DNA of 64,000 bases from Rhodosalinus sp041365695 (GTDB taxonomy: Bacteria > Pseudomonadota > Alphaproteobacteria > Rhodobacterales > Rhodobacteraceae): positions 124,001 through 188,000 of the forward strand of contig NZ_JBGFSJ010000007.1 of NCBI RefSeq assembly GCF_041365695.1, given 5' to 3'. The notes beneath the pieces are model-generated. The model was not told the DNA's origin, searched no databases, and worked only from the letters and a program-made list of their open reading frames with translations. Position 1 is the first letter of the stretch. Every line of letters begins with the position of its first letter. Positions 1 through 9,091 of the stretch are shown piece by piece. A program made the position numbers and the translations under genes.

Positions 1-148
1 GCGAGGCCGCGCTGCCGGCGGCCCTACCCGTCGCCGCGCGGCCGCGTGGGCGTTTCTGCCCGAAGACACATCGAAACGAAGGACGTCGTCCCATGGCCCA
101 GATCTTGCTCACTCCCGCGACGCGCCCTCACGGGCCCGACGGCGCCGC

Positions 149-1051
149 ATGACCTCGAGCGACTACGCCAAGGGGCTGGCGATCACGCTTGCGGGCGTGA
201 TCGTCATATCGCCCGACACCCTCCTCATCCGGCTGATCGACGCCGGGGCCTGGACGCAGACCTTCTGGCGCGGCACGCTGTCGGGCGCGCTGATCCTCGG
301 CGTCTACCTCGCCCTGACCGGCGCGCGCGGACTGCGCAGCCTCCTGCGCGCCGGCCCCACCGGGCTGGGGATCGCGGTGGCCTACGGCATCGGCAACATC
401 GCCTTCGTCTATTCCGCGACGAACACGCTCGTCGCCAACACGCTCTTCATCCTGTCCACCTCGCCCGTCTTCGCGGCCCTCATCGCCCGCTTTGTGCTGG
501 GCGAGACGGTGGGCCGGCGCACCTGGATCACCATCGCCGCGACACTGGTCGGCATCGCCGTGATCGCGGCGGGCAGCGCGAAGGGCGGCGGCGCGACCGG
601 GTCGCTTGCCGGCGACGCGGCGGCGCTCGTCGCGGCGGTCTGCCTCGCGGTCGTCTTCTCTCTCGCACGCGCCACGCGGAGTTCGGGCAGCGCGGTGCCG
701 TTCACCGGGCTCGGCGCGCTCGCCGCGGGGCTTTTCGCGGGGCTCGTGGCGCCGGGCGTGGCCGTCCCCGCGCCCGACCGGATCTGGATGGCGGCCATGG
801 GCCTTTTCGTGGTGCCGGTGGCTTTCGCCTGCCTCGCCACGGGCCCGCGCTACCTGCCCGCGGCGGATGTGAGCCTGATCATGCTGCTCGAGGCCATTCT
901 CGGGCCCCTGCTCGTCTGGGCGATCGTCGACGAGGCGCCTGGACCCTGGACACTCGCGGGCGGGGCGATGGTTCTCGGCGCGCTCGCCATCAGCAACTGG
1001 ATCGGGCTGCGCCGGTCACGCCGGCTCAGAGCGGCCAGATCAGCGGGATGA
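149..1051 (+). CDS. EamA/DMT-family transporter
   Basis: A 300-residue integral membrane protein with about ten evenly spaced hydrophobic segments in two similar halves, the usual length and pattern of EamA (drug/metabolite transporter) exporters. The first half carries the typical segment around 'FWRGTLSGALILGVYLAL', and the second half ends with 'LLEAILGPLLVWAI', a common EamA signature. The ATG at 149 is chosen because it opens the transmembrane pattern directly. The substrate cannot be told from sequence; small metabolites or amino acids are usual for the family. Its 3' end overlaps the convergent SLC13 gene by 26 bp. Confidence 0.88.
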   Translation: MTSSDYAKGLAITLAGVIVISPDTLLIRLIDAGAWTQTFWRGTLSGALILGVYLALTGARGLRSLLRAGPTGLGIAVAYGIGNIAFVYSATNTLVANTLFILSTSPVFAALIARFVLGETVGRRTWITIAATLVGIAVIAAGSAKGGGATGSLAGDAAALVAAVCLAVVFSLARATRSSGSAVPFTGLGALAAGLFAGLVAPGVAVPAPDRIWMAAMGLFVVPVAFACLATGPRYLPAADVSLIMLLEAILGPLLVWAIVDEAPGPWTLAGGAMVLGALAISNWIGLRRSRRLRAARSAG

Positions 1052-2807
1052 GCGCCGAGGCGAGCATCCCTATGGTCAGGTTGAGCGGGATGCCCACCTT
1101 CAGGAAATCGGTGAAGCGATAGCCGCCTGGGCCGTAGACCATGGTGTTGGTCTGGTAGCCGATGGGCGTTGCGAAGCTGGCCGAGGCCGCGACCATCACC
1201 GCCACGACGAGCGGGCGCGGGTCCACGCCCATCGCCTCGGCCAGGCCGATGGCGATCGGCGTCACCACCACCGCTACCGCGTTGTTGGAGACGAGTTCGG
1301 TCAGCACCGAGGTGAGCAGGTAGACCGCCCAGACCACCAGCGGCGCGGGCAGGCCGTGAAGCCAGGGCGCCGCGGTCTCCACGATCAGCGCGACGGCGCC
1401 GGACGACTCCAGCGCCGCGCCGACCGCCAGCATCGAGAAGATCAGCGCCAGAAGCCGCCCGTCCACGAAGGAGAACGCCTCGTCCGCGTCGATGCAGCGC
1501 GTCAGCAGCACGAGCGCGACCGCCACGATCGCCAGCATGAGGATCGGCGCAAGACCGAACGCGGCAAGCGCCACGATACCGATCAGCGCCGCCACCGCGA
1601 GCGGCGCATGTCCGCGCCGGAAGGCGCGCGCCGAGGGGTGCGAGACATCTACGAGCCCCATGTCCTGCGCCAGCCGGTTGATGTCCTCGGGCGCCCCTTC
1701 CAGAAGAAGCGTGTCGCCCACCCGCACCACCAGGTCGTCGATCTTGCGGCCGATGTTCTGGTTCCTGCGGTGCACGGCGAGCGGGTAGACCCCGTAGCGC
1801 CGGCGCAGGCGCAGGTCGCCCAGCCGACGGCCGACCATGCGGGCGCCCGGGGTGATCAGCACTTCCACCGTCGTCGTCTCCTTGGCCGAGATCTGATCGA
1901 CGCGCCTGAGCGACTTGTTGTTCTGTAGGCTCAGAAGCTCGGTCATCTGGGTGCGCAGCACCACCCGGTCGCCGACCTGAAGCGTGACGCCGTCGAGATC
2001 GCGGCGCAGCGACTCGTCGCCCCGGATCACGTCGACGAGCCGCACGCCCTCACGCTTGAAGAGCTGCACGCCGAGCACCTCGCGGCCGATCAGGTTCGAT
2101 TCGGGCGGGATCACCGCCTCGGTGAAGAACTTCATCCGCGATCTGTCCGACAGCAGGTCGGCCAGGCTGCCGCGCTCGGGCAGCAGGCGCACTCCGAAGA
2201 GGCGAAGATAGATCATTCCCCACGTCACCAGCGCAAGGCCCAGCGGCGTGACCTCGAAGATGGTGAAGGGTGCAAGCCCCTGCGAGCGCGCGACCCCGTC
2301 CACCAGAAGGTTCGTCGAGGTGCCGATCAGCGTGAGCGTGCCGCCGAGGATGGCCGCGTAGGAGAGCGGGATCAGCAGCTTCGAGACCGGCAGCCCCATC
2401 GACCGGGCGAGCTGGACGAAGACCGGGATCATCACGACGACCACGGGCGTGTTGGACACCACCGCCGAGGCGGCGATCACGAAGGCCAGCAGCAGCGCGA
2501 GCGCGAGGCGCGGGCGGGTGGTGGCCTGCGCGGCGGCGAGCGACGTGAAGGCGTCGAGCGCGCCGGTACGCACGAGGGCCCCCATGACGATGAACATCGC
2601 CGCGATGGTCCAGGGCGCGGGGTTCGAAAGAACGGCGAGCCCCGCCTCGTAGGGCAGGATGCCCGTGACGAGCAGGAAGGCCGCGCCGCCCAGCGCCACC
2701 ACTTCGGTCGGGTAGACCTCGCGCACGAACAGCACGAACATCACGCCCACCGTGGCAAGCGCCACCGCCGCTTCGGCGGACGGGCTGAGGTGCAGTAATT
2801 CGATCAA
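1026..2807 (-). CDS. SLC13/DASS-family permease with internal TrkA-C domains
   Basis: A 593-residue inner-membrane anion symporter of the divalent anion:sodium symporter (SLC13, CitT/ArsB superfamily) group. Both halves carry the family's S/T-N-T/A substrate-loop signatures ('VVSNTPVVVVMIPV' and 'LVSNNAVAVVVTPIAIG'). Two soluble RCK_C/TrkA-C domains sit in the middle (roughly residues 215-390), a layout seen in bacterial sulfate or dicarboxylate carriers. No in-frame ATG fits; the TTG at 2807 is preferred because it lies 20 bases past the upstream gene's stop, while the more upstream TTG at 2870 would overlap that gene. The substrate is not resolved; sulfate or a C4-dicarboxylate is plausible. 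Confidence 0.86.
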   Translation of the reverse strand: MIELLHLSPSAEAAVALATVGVMFVLFVREVYPTEVVALGGAAFLLVTGILPYEAGLAVLSNPAPWTIAAMFIVMGALVRTGALDAFTSLAAAQATTRPRLALALLLAFVIAASAVVSNTPVVVVMIPVFVQLARSMGLPVSKLLIPLSYAAILGGTLTLIGTSTNLLVDGVARSQGLAPFTIFEVTPLGLALVTWGMIYLRLFGVRLLPERGSLADLLSDRSRMKFFTEAVIPPESNLIGREVLGVQLFKREGVRLVDVIRGDESLRRDLDGVTLQVGDRVVLRTQMTELLSLQNNKSLRRVDQISAKETTTVEVLITPGARMVGRRLGDLRLRRRYGVYPLAVHRRNQNIGRKIDDLVVRVGDTLLLEGAPEDINRLAQDMGLVDVSHPSARAFRRGHAPLAVAALIGIVALAAFGLAPILMLAIVAVALVLLTRCIDADEAFSFVDGRLLALIFSMLAVGAALESSGAVALIVETAAPWLHGLPAPLVVWAVYLLTSVLTELVSNNAVAVVVTPIAIGLAEAMGVDPRPLVVAVMVAASASFATPIGYQTNTMVYGPGGYRFTDFLKVGIPLNLTIGMLASALIPLIWPL

Positions 2808-2826
2808 TGACGGTCCCCGGCCGGCC

Positions 2827-3759
2827 TCAGGCGCGGCGGCCAGTCTGCTCCACCGGCAGCACCGGGGCAAGAGCCGCGCCGCGGGGGCGCGGCTGCACCA
2901 GAAAGAGGCCCACCATCATCAGCGCGAGCGCGCCCCAGACCCATCCCGAATAGCTTTCGCCCAGAATGAGCTTGGCCCAGACGATGCCCCAGAGCGTGAC
3001 GAGATAGCTGACCTGCGCCGCGAAGACGGCCCCGGCGCGGCCCACCATCCAGACATAGCCCGCGTAGACCCCGGCATGCACGACCGCGATCCCCGCCACG
3101 GCCAGGTCCCGCAGCTCCCAGGGCGGGCGCGGATCGATCCACTGGCCCGACCCGACGGCGAGCGGCAAGGCCAGCGCGCAGCCGATCACCGAGGCGCCGA
3201 ACAGCGTCTGGATGGCGTCCAGCCCCTCGGTGCCCCACCGGGCGACGTAATTGCCCTCGAGCGCGTAGAAAAACGGCGCGACCAGCGCCACCGGCACCCA
3301 GAGGATCATCGCCGGATCGGGCAGGCTCGTCTCGGGCGCGACGAGAAGGACGACGCCGAGAAGCCCGGCGGAAAGCCCGGCGAGGCGCAGCCAGGACACG
3401 CGGTCGATCCCGAGCGCGAGGGCGACGGGAAAGGCGAACATCGGCACCAGCGAGATCAGGATCGAGATCACCCCCGCCGGCAGGTGCCCCGCGGCCTGGT
3501 AGCTCGCCGAGTTGGGCAGGATCGTCCCGATCAGCGCGACGAGCGCGTAAAGCTTCAGGTGGCGCGGCCCGAGCGGCAGCCGCCGCCCCCGCGCGAGGCA
3601 GAGCGCGCCAAGCGCCACGGCGCCGATCGCGAGCTGCCAGAAGATCATCCCGAAATGCCGGTAGCCGCCCGTCACCGCGATCTTGGCCAGCGGCTGCGTC
3701 AGCCCCCACCCTGCCCCGAGAACGACCAGCGCGAGGACGAGGCCCACCCGCTCGGACAT
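2827..3759 (-). CDS. EamA/DMT-family transporter
   Basis: A 310-residue membrane protein with ten predicted helices in two EamA repeats, starting 'MSERVGLVLALVVLGAGWG' and containing the typical 'QLAIGAVALGALCLARG' and 'VWAKLILGESYSGWVWGA' segments (the latter is the common EamA helix-9/10 region). The ATG at 3759 lies 2 bases after the ymdB stop; a GTG at 3765 would overlap it as GTGA. It therefore looks translationally coupled to ymdB. It is a different subfamily from the EamA gene at the start of the window, so the two are not a recent duplication. Substrate unknown. Confidence 0.87.
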   Translation of the reverse strand: MSERVGLVLALVVLGAGWGLTQPLAKIAVTGGYRHFGMIFWQLAIGAVALGALCLARGRRLPLGPRHLKLYALVALIGTILPNSASYQAAGHLPAGVISILISLVPMFAFPVALALGIDRVSWLRLAGLSAGLLGVVLLVAPETSLPDPAMILWVPVALVAPFFYALEGNYVARWGTEGLDAIQTLFGASVIGCALALPLAVGSGQWIDPRPPWELRDLAVAGIAVVHAGVYAGYVWMVGRAGAVFAAQVSYLVTLWGIVWAKLILGESYSGWVWGALALMMVGLFLVQPRPRGAALAPVLPVEQTGRRA

Positions 3760-3761
3760 GG

Positions 3762-4574
3762 TCACGGGTGCGCCTCCGCGAGCCGCCCGCCGAGGCGCAC
3801 CGCCGCGACGCGGGTGGCCGCGCCGGTCCGGTCGTCGGTCTCGACATAGGTGCCGCAGAGCGTGGCCTCCCCCTCGGCCGGCACGAACCGGCCCTTGCCC
3901 ATGCCGGTGACGAAACGGCGCAGGGGCTCGGCGCGGTCCATGCCGATCACCGAGTTGTAGTCGCCGCACATGCCCGCGTCGGACTGGAAGGCGGTTCCGC
4001 CGGGCAGGATCTGGGCGTCGGCCGTGGGGACATGCGTGTGGCTTCCGACCACGAGGCTCGCGCGACCGTCGCAGAAATGGCCCATGCCCATCTTTTCCGA
4101 CGTGGCCTCGCAATGGATATCCACGATCGCCGCCTGCACCATGCCGCCGCGCGGATGGGCGCGCAGCGTCGCGTCCACGGCCGAGAACGGGTCGTCGAAG
4201 GCGCGGTTCATGAACACCCGCCCGAGCGCCTGCGCGACGAGCACCTTCCGCCCGCCCCGCGCGGCGAAGACGCCCTGCCCGCGCCCCGGCGCGGTCTTGG
4301 CGTAGTTCAGCGGGCGGATGATGCGCGGCTCGGTCTCGATGAACTGAAGCATGTCCTTCTGGTCAAAGGCATGGTCGCCCAGCGTGACCACGTCCGCCCC
4401 GGCATCGAGGAAGAGCTTCGCATGCGCGCCCGTGAGGCCCATGCCGTGGCTCGCGTTCTCGCCGTTCACCACGACGAAATCCAGCCGCCAATCCTCGCGC
4501 AGCTTCGGCAGCCGCGCGGTCACCGCCTCCCGGCCGGCGCGGCCGACGACGTCTCCCAGGTAAAGCATCTTCAT
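3762..4574 (-). CDS. ymdB: YmdB/TIGR00282 family metallophosphoesterase
   Basis: A 270-residue cytoplasmic calcineurin-like metallophosphoesterase of the YmdB family; in Bacillus the homologue hydrolyses 2',3'-cyclic nucleotides and affects RNA turnover and biofilm choice. Metal-ligand motifs are visible in order: 'LYLGDVVGRAGR' (N-terminal Asp), 'VNGENASHGMG' (Asn/Glu), 'GDHAFDQ', 'DIHCEATSEK' and 'GSHTHVPTAD'. Length matches the family. The ATG at 4574 gives the conserved start 'MKMLYLGD'. It sits in a minus-strand run with the cyclo-ligase upstream and an EamA transporter downstream, the latter only 2 bases away. Confidence 0.93.
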   Translation of the reverse strand: MKMLYLGDVVGRAGREAVTARLPKLREDWRLDFVVVNGENASHGMGLTGAHAKLFLDAGADVVTLGDHAFDQKDMLQFIETEPRIIRPLNYAKTAPGRGQGVFAARGGRKVLVAQALGRVFMNRAFDDPFSAVDATLRAHPRGGMVQAAIVDIHCEATSEKMGMGHFCDGRASLVVGSHTHVPTADAQILPGGTAFQSDAGMCGDYNSVIGMDRAEPLRRFVTGMGKGRFVPAEGEATLCGTYVETDDRTGAATRVAAVRLGGRLAEAHP

Positions 4575-4627
4575 GCGTGTTGGGCCTAGGGCGGCATGGG
4601 CCGCTCGGCAAGGGCGAAACGCGGGTT

Positions 4628-5185
4628 TCAGACCTCGATGAGGCCCGCCTCGGTCACCACGAGGTCGAGCGGCTGGTCGGTCTCCTCCAGCGGCAGCGCC
4701 TCTGCCTCCTGCGCGGCGAAGGCGAAGCCCACCGCCAGCGTCGGCCGCGCCGCGCGCAGGCGCGCGAGCGTCCGGTCGTAGAAACCGCCCCCGTAGCCCA
4801 GCCGCCCGCCCTTCCGGTCGAAGGCCACCAGAGGCACGATCACGATGCGGGGCTCGATCAGTTCCTCGTCCTGCGGCACCTCGGCGCCGAAGGGGCCCGG
4901 CACGAGCACGCAGCCCGGTCGCCAGCGCGAGAACACCAGCGGCCTCCCGGGGCCGCGGATCACCGGGACGCCGACCGGGCCATGGGCCACGGCCTCGGCC
5001 ATGGCGGGGCGCGGGTCTATCTCGGTCCGGATGGGCAGGTAGCCCGAGACGGCAACGCCCCGGTGACCGGCGAGAAAGGCCGAGAGATGCGCCGCCGCGT
5101 CCGGGCCCTGCGCCTCGAAGGCCGCCTTGCGGCGCGCGAAGGCCGCCGCGCGCGCGGCCCTCTTCTCTTCCTCGAGCGCGCTCAC
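4628..5185 (-). CDS. 5-formyltetrahydrofolate cyclo-ligase
   Basis: A 185-residue enzyme that converts 5-formyl-THF to 5,10-methenyl-THF using ATP, recycling the folate pool in the cytoplasm. The diagnostic C-terminal motif 'RLGYGGGFYDRTLARL' and the preceding 'PLVAFDRKGG' are present, as is the basic N-terminal helix with 'KRAARAAAFARRKAAF'. The GTG start at 5185 overlaps the mgtE stop as GTGA, indicating translational coupling, and gives the expected family length. Next downstream is ymdB after 53 bases. Confidence 0.93.
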   Translation of the reverse strand: MSALEEEKRAARAAAFARRKAAFEAQGPDAAAHLSAFLAGHRGVAVSGYLPIRTEIDPRPAMAEAVAHGPVGVPVIRGPGRPLVFSRWRPGCVLVPGPFGAEVPQDEELIEPRIVIVPLVAFDRKGGRLGYGGGFYDRTLARLRAARPTLAVGFAFAAQEAEALPLEETDQPLDLVVTEAGLIEV

Positions 5186-6579
5186 AGCAGCACCACGGTC
5201 GCCAGGCCGAGGAAGGCGAAGAAGCCGACGACATCGGTCACCGTGGTCACGAATGGCCCCGACGCGAGCGCCGGGTCGATGCCGAGCCGGTCCAGCAGGA
5301 TCGGGATCGCGATCCCCGCAAGCGCGGCCGAGAGTTGCGTGAGCAGCATCGCCAGCGCGATCACGGCCGCGAGCATCGGCACCCCGAACCAGGCCGCCGC
5401 CACCCCCGCCATGAGCAGCCCGAAGAGCGCGCCGTTGAGCGCGCCCACCGACAGCTCGCGCCAGGCCACGCGCAAGGCGTTCTGCGAGGTCAGGTCGCGG
5501 GTGGCGATGGAGCGCACCGCCACCGTCATGGTCTGCGTGCCCGCATTGCCGCCCATCGAGGCCACGATGGGCATCAATACGGCGAGCGCGACCATCTGCT
5601 CGATGGTATCGGCGAAAAGGTCGATCACCACGGAGGCGAAGATCGCCGTCAGAAGGTTCACGAAAAGCCAGGTGGCGCGGCCGCGCGCCGCCTCGAGCAC
5701 CGTGTCGGCGAGGCTCGCCTCCTCGGTCACGCCGGCGAGGCGGAGAATGTCCTCCTCGTGCTCCTCGTCGAGGACCGCCATCGCGTCGTCGATGGTGATC
5801 ACGCCGACGAGCCGTTCGTTCTCGTCCACCACCGGGGCCGAGATGAGGTGATACTGGTTGAAGGCGTAGGCCACGTCGCCCTCGTCCTGGGTGGCCGGGA
5901 TCACGCGGAACGAGTCTTCCACGAGATCGCGCAGCGGCACGTTCCGGCGCGAGGACATGATCTTGCCCAGAGTGACGTTTCCGACGGGATGCAGCTTCGG
6001 ATCCACGAGGATGACGTGGTAGAACTGCTCCGGCAGGTCTTCGCGCTCGCGCATGTGGTCGATCGACTGCCCCACCGTCCAGTGCTCGGGCGCCATCACG
6101 ACCTCGCGCTGCATGAGACGCCCGGCCGACTGCTCGGGATAGGTGAGCGACTGCTGCACCGCCGCGCGCTCGGAGGCGGACAGCGCGCCCAGAAGCGCCT
6201 GCTGCTGGTCGGCCTCCATATCCTCCAGCAGGTCCACGACGTCGTCGCTGTCGAGGTCGCGCACGGCGTCGGCCAGCACCTCGGGACGCAGCAGCGCGAT
6301 CACGTCCTCGCGGATGCTCTCCTCGAGTTCGCTGAGGATCTCGCCGTCGATCGCCGACCCGGCGAGCGCCACGAGGCGCCGGCGGTCGAACGGGTTGATC
6401 TGTTCGATCAGGTCCGCGATGTCGGCGGCGTGCAGCGGCTCCAGCAGGTCGGCGAGTTCGCCCGCGTCGTCGCGGTCGACGGCCTCGAGGACCGCTGCCA
6501 CCTTGCGTCGATCGAGAGCGTATGCGTCTTCGTCCTCGAGGTCCGCTTCGGGCTCGATCTGGTCCGTGTCGTCGTTCAT
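5182..6579 (-). CDS. mgtE: Magnesium transporter MgtE
   Basis: A 465-residue inner-membrane Mg2+ channel. It has the cytoplasmic MgtE N domain (roughly residues 35-150, acidic, with 'ELADLLEPLHAADIADLI'), a CBS-domain pair (about 150-280) that closes the channel when Mg2+ is bound, and a C-terminal five-helix pore domain with the signature 'ASMGGNAGTQTMTVAVRS'. Many acidic residues line the N and CBS domains, as known for Mg2+ sensing. ATG start at 6579. It heads a minus-strand group with the cyclo-ligase, ymdB and an EamA gene. Confidence 0.95.
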   Translation of the reverse strand: MNDDTDQIEPEADLEDEDAYALDRRKVAAVLEAVDRDDAGELADLLEPLHAADIADLIEQINPFDRRRLVALAGSAIDGEILSELEESIREDVIALLRPEVLADAVRDLDSDDVVDLLEDMEADQQQALLGALSASERAAVQQSLTYPEQSAGRLMQREVVMAPEHWTVGQSIDHMREREDLPEQFYHVILVDPKLHPVGNVTLGKIMSSRRNVPLRDLVEDSFRVIPATQDEGDVAYAFNQYHLISAPVVDENERLVGVITIDDAMAVLDEEHEEDILRLAGVTEEASLADTVLEAARGRATWLFVNLLTAIFASVVIDLFADTIEQMVALAVLMPIVASMGGNAGTQTMTVAVRSIATRDLTSQNALRVAWRELSVGALNGALFGLLMAGVAAAWFGVPMLAAVIALAMLLTQLSAALAGIAIPILLDRLGIDPALASGPFVTTVTDVVGFFAFLGLATVVLL

Positions 6580-6650
6580 GCCGCGCCCCTCCTGCCGATG
6601 GGCGGATATCTATGCGAAGCCGGTCGCAAGCGACAGGGGCCGCGCACCGA

Positions 6651-7478
6651 TCAGGGCACCCGCGCGAGGATGTGCAGCGCGGCGGCGTGCACGTCGGCGT
6701 TGGCGGCGGCGAGCACGCGGCCGCCGCCATGCGCGGGGCCCCCGCGCCAGTCCGTGACGCATCCCCCGGCCGCCTCGATCACCGCGATGGGCGCGGCGAT
6801 GTCGTAGGGTGCGAGCCCGGCCTCGATCACGAGGTCGACATGCCCCGCGGCCAGAAGCGCGTAGGCGTAGCAATCGAGGCCATAACGCACCAGCCGCACC
6901 TGCGCCGCCACGTCCGCAAAGCCCGCGCGCTCGTCCGCGCTGCCGATCTCGGGGAAGGTCGTCAGAAGGATCGCCTCGTCCAGGCTGCGGGTGGCGCGCG
7001 TGGCGAGGGTCCGGGCGCCTGCGGGGCCGGTCATGCGCGCCGCGCCGAACCCGCCCGCGAAACGCTCCCCGGTGTAGGGCTGGTCGATCACGCCGTAGAC
7101 CGGCCCGCCCGCGTCGCAGAGCGCGATCAGCACCCCCCATGTCGGCGCGCCCACGATGAAGGCGCGCGTGCCGTCGATGGGATCGAGCATCCAGGTCAGG
7201 CCGCTCTCGCCCGCAACCTCGCCGAACTCCTCGCCGAGGATGGCGTCGCGGGGCCGGGCGCGGGCCAGATGCGCGCGCATCGCCGTCTCGGCGGCGCGGT
7301 CGGCCTCGGTGACCGGATCGTAGCCCCGGGCCGCCTTGTTGTCGGCGCCAAGCGCGGGATTTCGGAAATGGGGCAGCACGGCACGCCGGGCCGTCTCCGC
7401 GAGCGCGTCGGCGGTCGCGACGATCGCGGCCTGCTCGTCCTGCGGGAGGGGTGGGCGGCTGAGCCGGTCCGACGTCAC
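6651..7478 (-). CDS. hisN: HisN-type histidinol-phosphatase / inositol-monophosphatase family
   Basis: A 275-residue Mg2+-dependent phosphatase of the inositol monophosphatase superfamily. Metal-binding motifs are seen: 'GEEFGE', 'LDPIDGTRAFI' and 'PYDIAAPIAVIEAAGG'. The 'DGTRAFIVGAPTWGVLIAL' stretch is the version found in alphaproteobacterial histidinol-phosphate phosphatases, which supports HisN rather than a true inositol phosphatase. The GTG at 7478 lies 6 bases after the HTH gene stop, so the two form an operon. An alternative role in 3'-phosphoadenosine or inositol phosphate hydrolysis cannot be excluded. Confidence 0.85.
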   Translation of the reverse strand: MTSDRLSRPPLPQDEQAAIVATADALAETARRAVLPHFRNPALGADNKAARGYDPVTEADRAAETAMRAHLARARPRDAILGEEFGEVAGESGLTWMLDPIDGTRAFIVGAPTWGVLIALCDAGGPVYGVIDQPYTGERFAGGFGAARMTGPAGARTLATRATRSLDEAILLTTFPEIGSADERAGFADVAAQVRLVRYGLDCYAYALLAAGHVDLVIEAGLAPYDIAAPIAVIEAAGGCVTDWRGGPAHGGGRVLAAANADVHAAALHILARVP

Positions 7479-7484
7479 CGCGGT

Positions 7485-7868
7485 TCAGACCACGTCGCCG
7501 AGAACGCGCGCCAACTCGAAGAGGCGCCGGCGCTGGTTCGCGGGGATGGCGTAGTAGGATCGCACGAGATCCAGCGCCTCCTTGTCATCGAGCAGGCTGG
7601 CGGGCACGCCGCGCGACCGCGAGGCCGTCCCCCCGGACGTGTCGGCGCCGCCGTCGATCCCCTCGAAGAAAACGCTGACCGGCACGTCGAGCGCGTCGGC
7701 GATGTCCCAGAGCCGGGACGCGCTGACGCGGTTCGCGCCGGTTTCGTATTTCTGGATCTGCTGGAACTTTATGCCGACGGCCTGCGCCAGTTGCTGCTGC
7801 GTCATGCCGATCAGCAAACGCCGCTGGCGGATCCGTCGGCCAACATGAACGTCAACGGGATGAACCAT
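7485..7868 (-). CDS. XRE-family HTH transcriptional regulator
   Basis: A 127-residue DNA-binding protein. An HTH_3 (XRE/Cro) domain spans roughly residues 8-65 with 'GMTQQQLAQAVGIKFQQIQ' as helix-turn-helix followed by 'KYETGANRVSASRLW'. The C-terminal helical part ('EALDLVRSYYAI', 'RRRLFELARVLG') is typical of a widespread alphaproteobacterial HTH family related to SinR-like regulators. The ATG at 7868 is chosen over an upstream in-frame codon because homologues begin 'MVHPVDVHVG'. It is cotranscribed with hisN downstream. Targets are unknown. Confidence 0.88.
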   Translation of the reverse strand: MVHPVDVHVGRRIRQRRLLIGMTQQQLAQAVGIKFQQIQKYETGANRVSASRLWDIADALDVPVSVFFEGIDGGADTSGGTASRSRGVPASLLDDKEALDLVRSYYAIPANQRRRLFELARVLGDVV

Positions 7869-8095
7869 GAAAACCTCCGACAGGAAGGACCACTCGTCAC
7901 AGTCTCGTCTGACCACCTCGCGGACCCGGCGCCTCGCTCGCACACGCGGGTCGTTCGAGGTGGATCACGGCCGGGACCGCAGATAGCGGCGCGATATAGC
8001 AAATCCCGATTCTTGGAGGAGTCGTTTTTTTCTTGACGTTGGGTAAACCACAAGACGGCTTGCGAAGCGGCGGCAGGATCGAAAGGACGGGACAC

Positions 8096-9091
8096 ATGAG
8101 CGCAGACGACACCGAAATGCGCGCCTTCCGCGTCGAGGCGCAGGGCGCGACGCCCCGGCTCGTCCGGATCGCCCGGCCCCGGCCGGGCCCGGGCGAAGTG
8201 CTGGTGCGCATCTCGGCCTGCGGACTGAATTTCGCCGATCTGCTGATGCTGCGCGGCACCTACCAGGACATGCCCGACGCCCCCTTCACACCGGGGATGG
8301 AGGTCGCGGGCCGCGTCGAGGCGCTCGGGCCCGGAACGCGCGGGCCCGCCCCCGGCACCCGCGTGGCCGTCTTCGGCGGCCATGGCGGGCTTGCCGAGTT
8401 GGGTTGCTTTCCGGCCGAGCGGGCGGTTCCCCTGCCCGGCTCGATGGACGACGTGACCGCGGCGGGCTTTCTCGTGGCCTACGGCACCAGCCACCTCGCG
8501 CTCGCGCGGCGCGCGCGGCTCGAACCGGGCGAAAGGCTGCTGGTGCTGGGCGCGGCCGGCGGCGTGGGGCTTACGGCGGTGGAGATCGGGGCGCTGATGG
8601 GCGCCGAGGTCGTCGCCTGCGCCCGCGGCGCCGACCGGCTGGAGATCGCGCGCCGCGCCGGCGCGGCGCATCTGGTGGACAGCGAGGCGGGCGAGCTGCG
8701 CGAGCGCGTGCACGCCCTGGGCGGCGCGGATGTCGTCTACGACCCGGTGGGCGGGCCGCTTTTCGCGGCGGCGCTGCGCGCCGCGCGGCCCGAGGCGCGG
8801 ATCCTCTCCATCGGCTTCGCGAGCGGCGAGATGCCAGAGATCCGCGCCAACCATCTGCTGGTCAAGAACCTGTCGGTGATGGGCTTCTACTGGGGCGGCT
8901 ACTTCCGTTTCCGCCCCGAGGCGGTCACCGCGAGCCTCGCGGAACTCCTGCGCTGGCATGGCGAGGGACGGCTCGCCCCGCATGTCGGCCATGTCCTGCC
9001 GCTCTGCGAGGCGGGCGAGGCGCTGGAGCTTCTGCGCACGCGTCGCGCCACGGGCAAGGTCGTGGTGCGCATCGGCGACGCGCCGGGCTAG
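8096..9091 (+). CDS. NADPH:quinone oxidoreductase-family (zinc-free MDR) protein
   Basis: A 331-residue medium-chain dehydrogenase/reductase of the quinone oxidoreductase branch. The N-terminal GroES-like domain carries 'ISACGLNFADLLMLRGTY', the zeta-crystallin/QOR pattern without catalytic zinc cysteines, and the Rossmann domain has 'VLGAAGGVGLTAVEIGALMG'. 'SVMGFYWGGYF' near residue 260 is also typical. It should reduce quinones or enoyl compounds with NADPH in the cytosol. The ATG at 8096 starts the family-typical N terminus; frame continues upstream but without support. The 3' end overlaps the convergent LysR gene by 4 bp. Confidence 0.9.
   Translation: MSADDTEMRAFRVEAQGATPRLVRIARPRPGPGEVLVRISACGLNFADLLMLRGTYQDMPDAPFTPGMEVAGRVEALGPGTRGPAPGTRVAVFGGHGGLAELGCFPAERAVPLPGSMDDVTAAGFLVAYGTSHLALARRARLEPGERLLVLGAAGGVGLTAVEIGALMGAEVVACARGADRLEIARRAGAAHLVDSEAGELRERVHALGGADVVYDPVGGPLFAAALRAARPEARILSIGFASGEMPEIRANHLLVKNLSVMGFYWGGYFRFRPEAVTASLAELLRWHGEGRLAPHVGHVLPLCEAGEALELLRTRRATGKVVVRIGDAPG

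Noticed and set aside
1..152. A plus-strand frame open from the window edge to a TGA at 150-152 that overlaps the first EamA start.
   Set aside because: All frames there are open and Arg/Pro-rich, no domain is visible, and it is too short to tell a truncated gene from chance.
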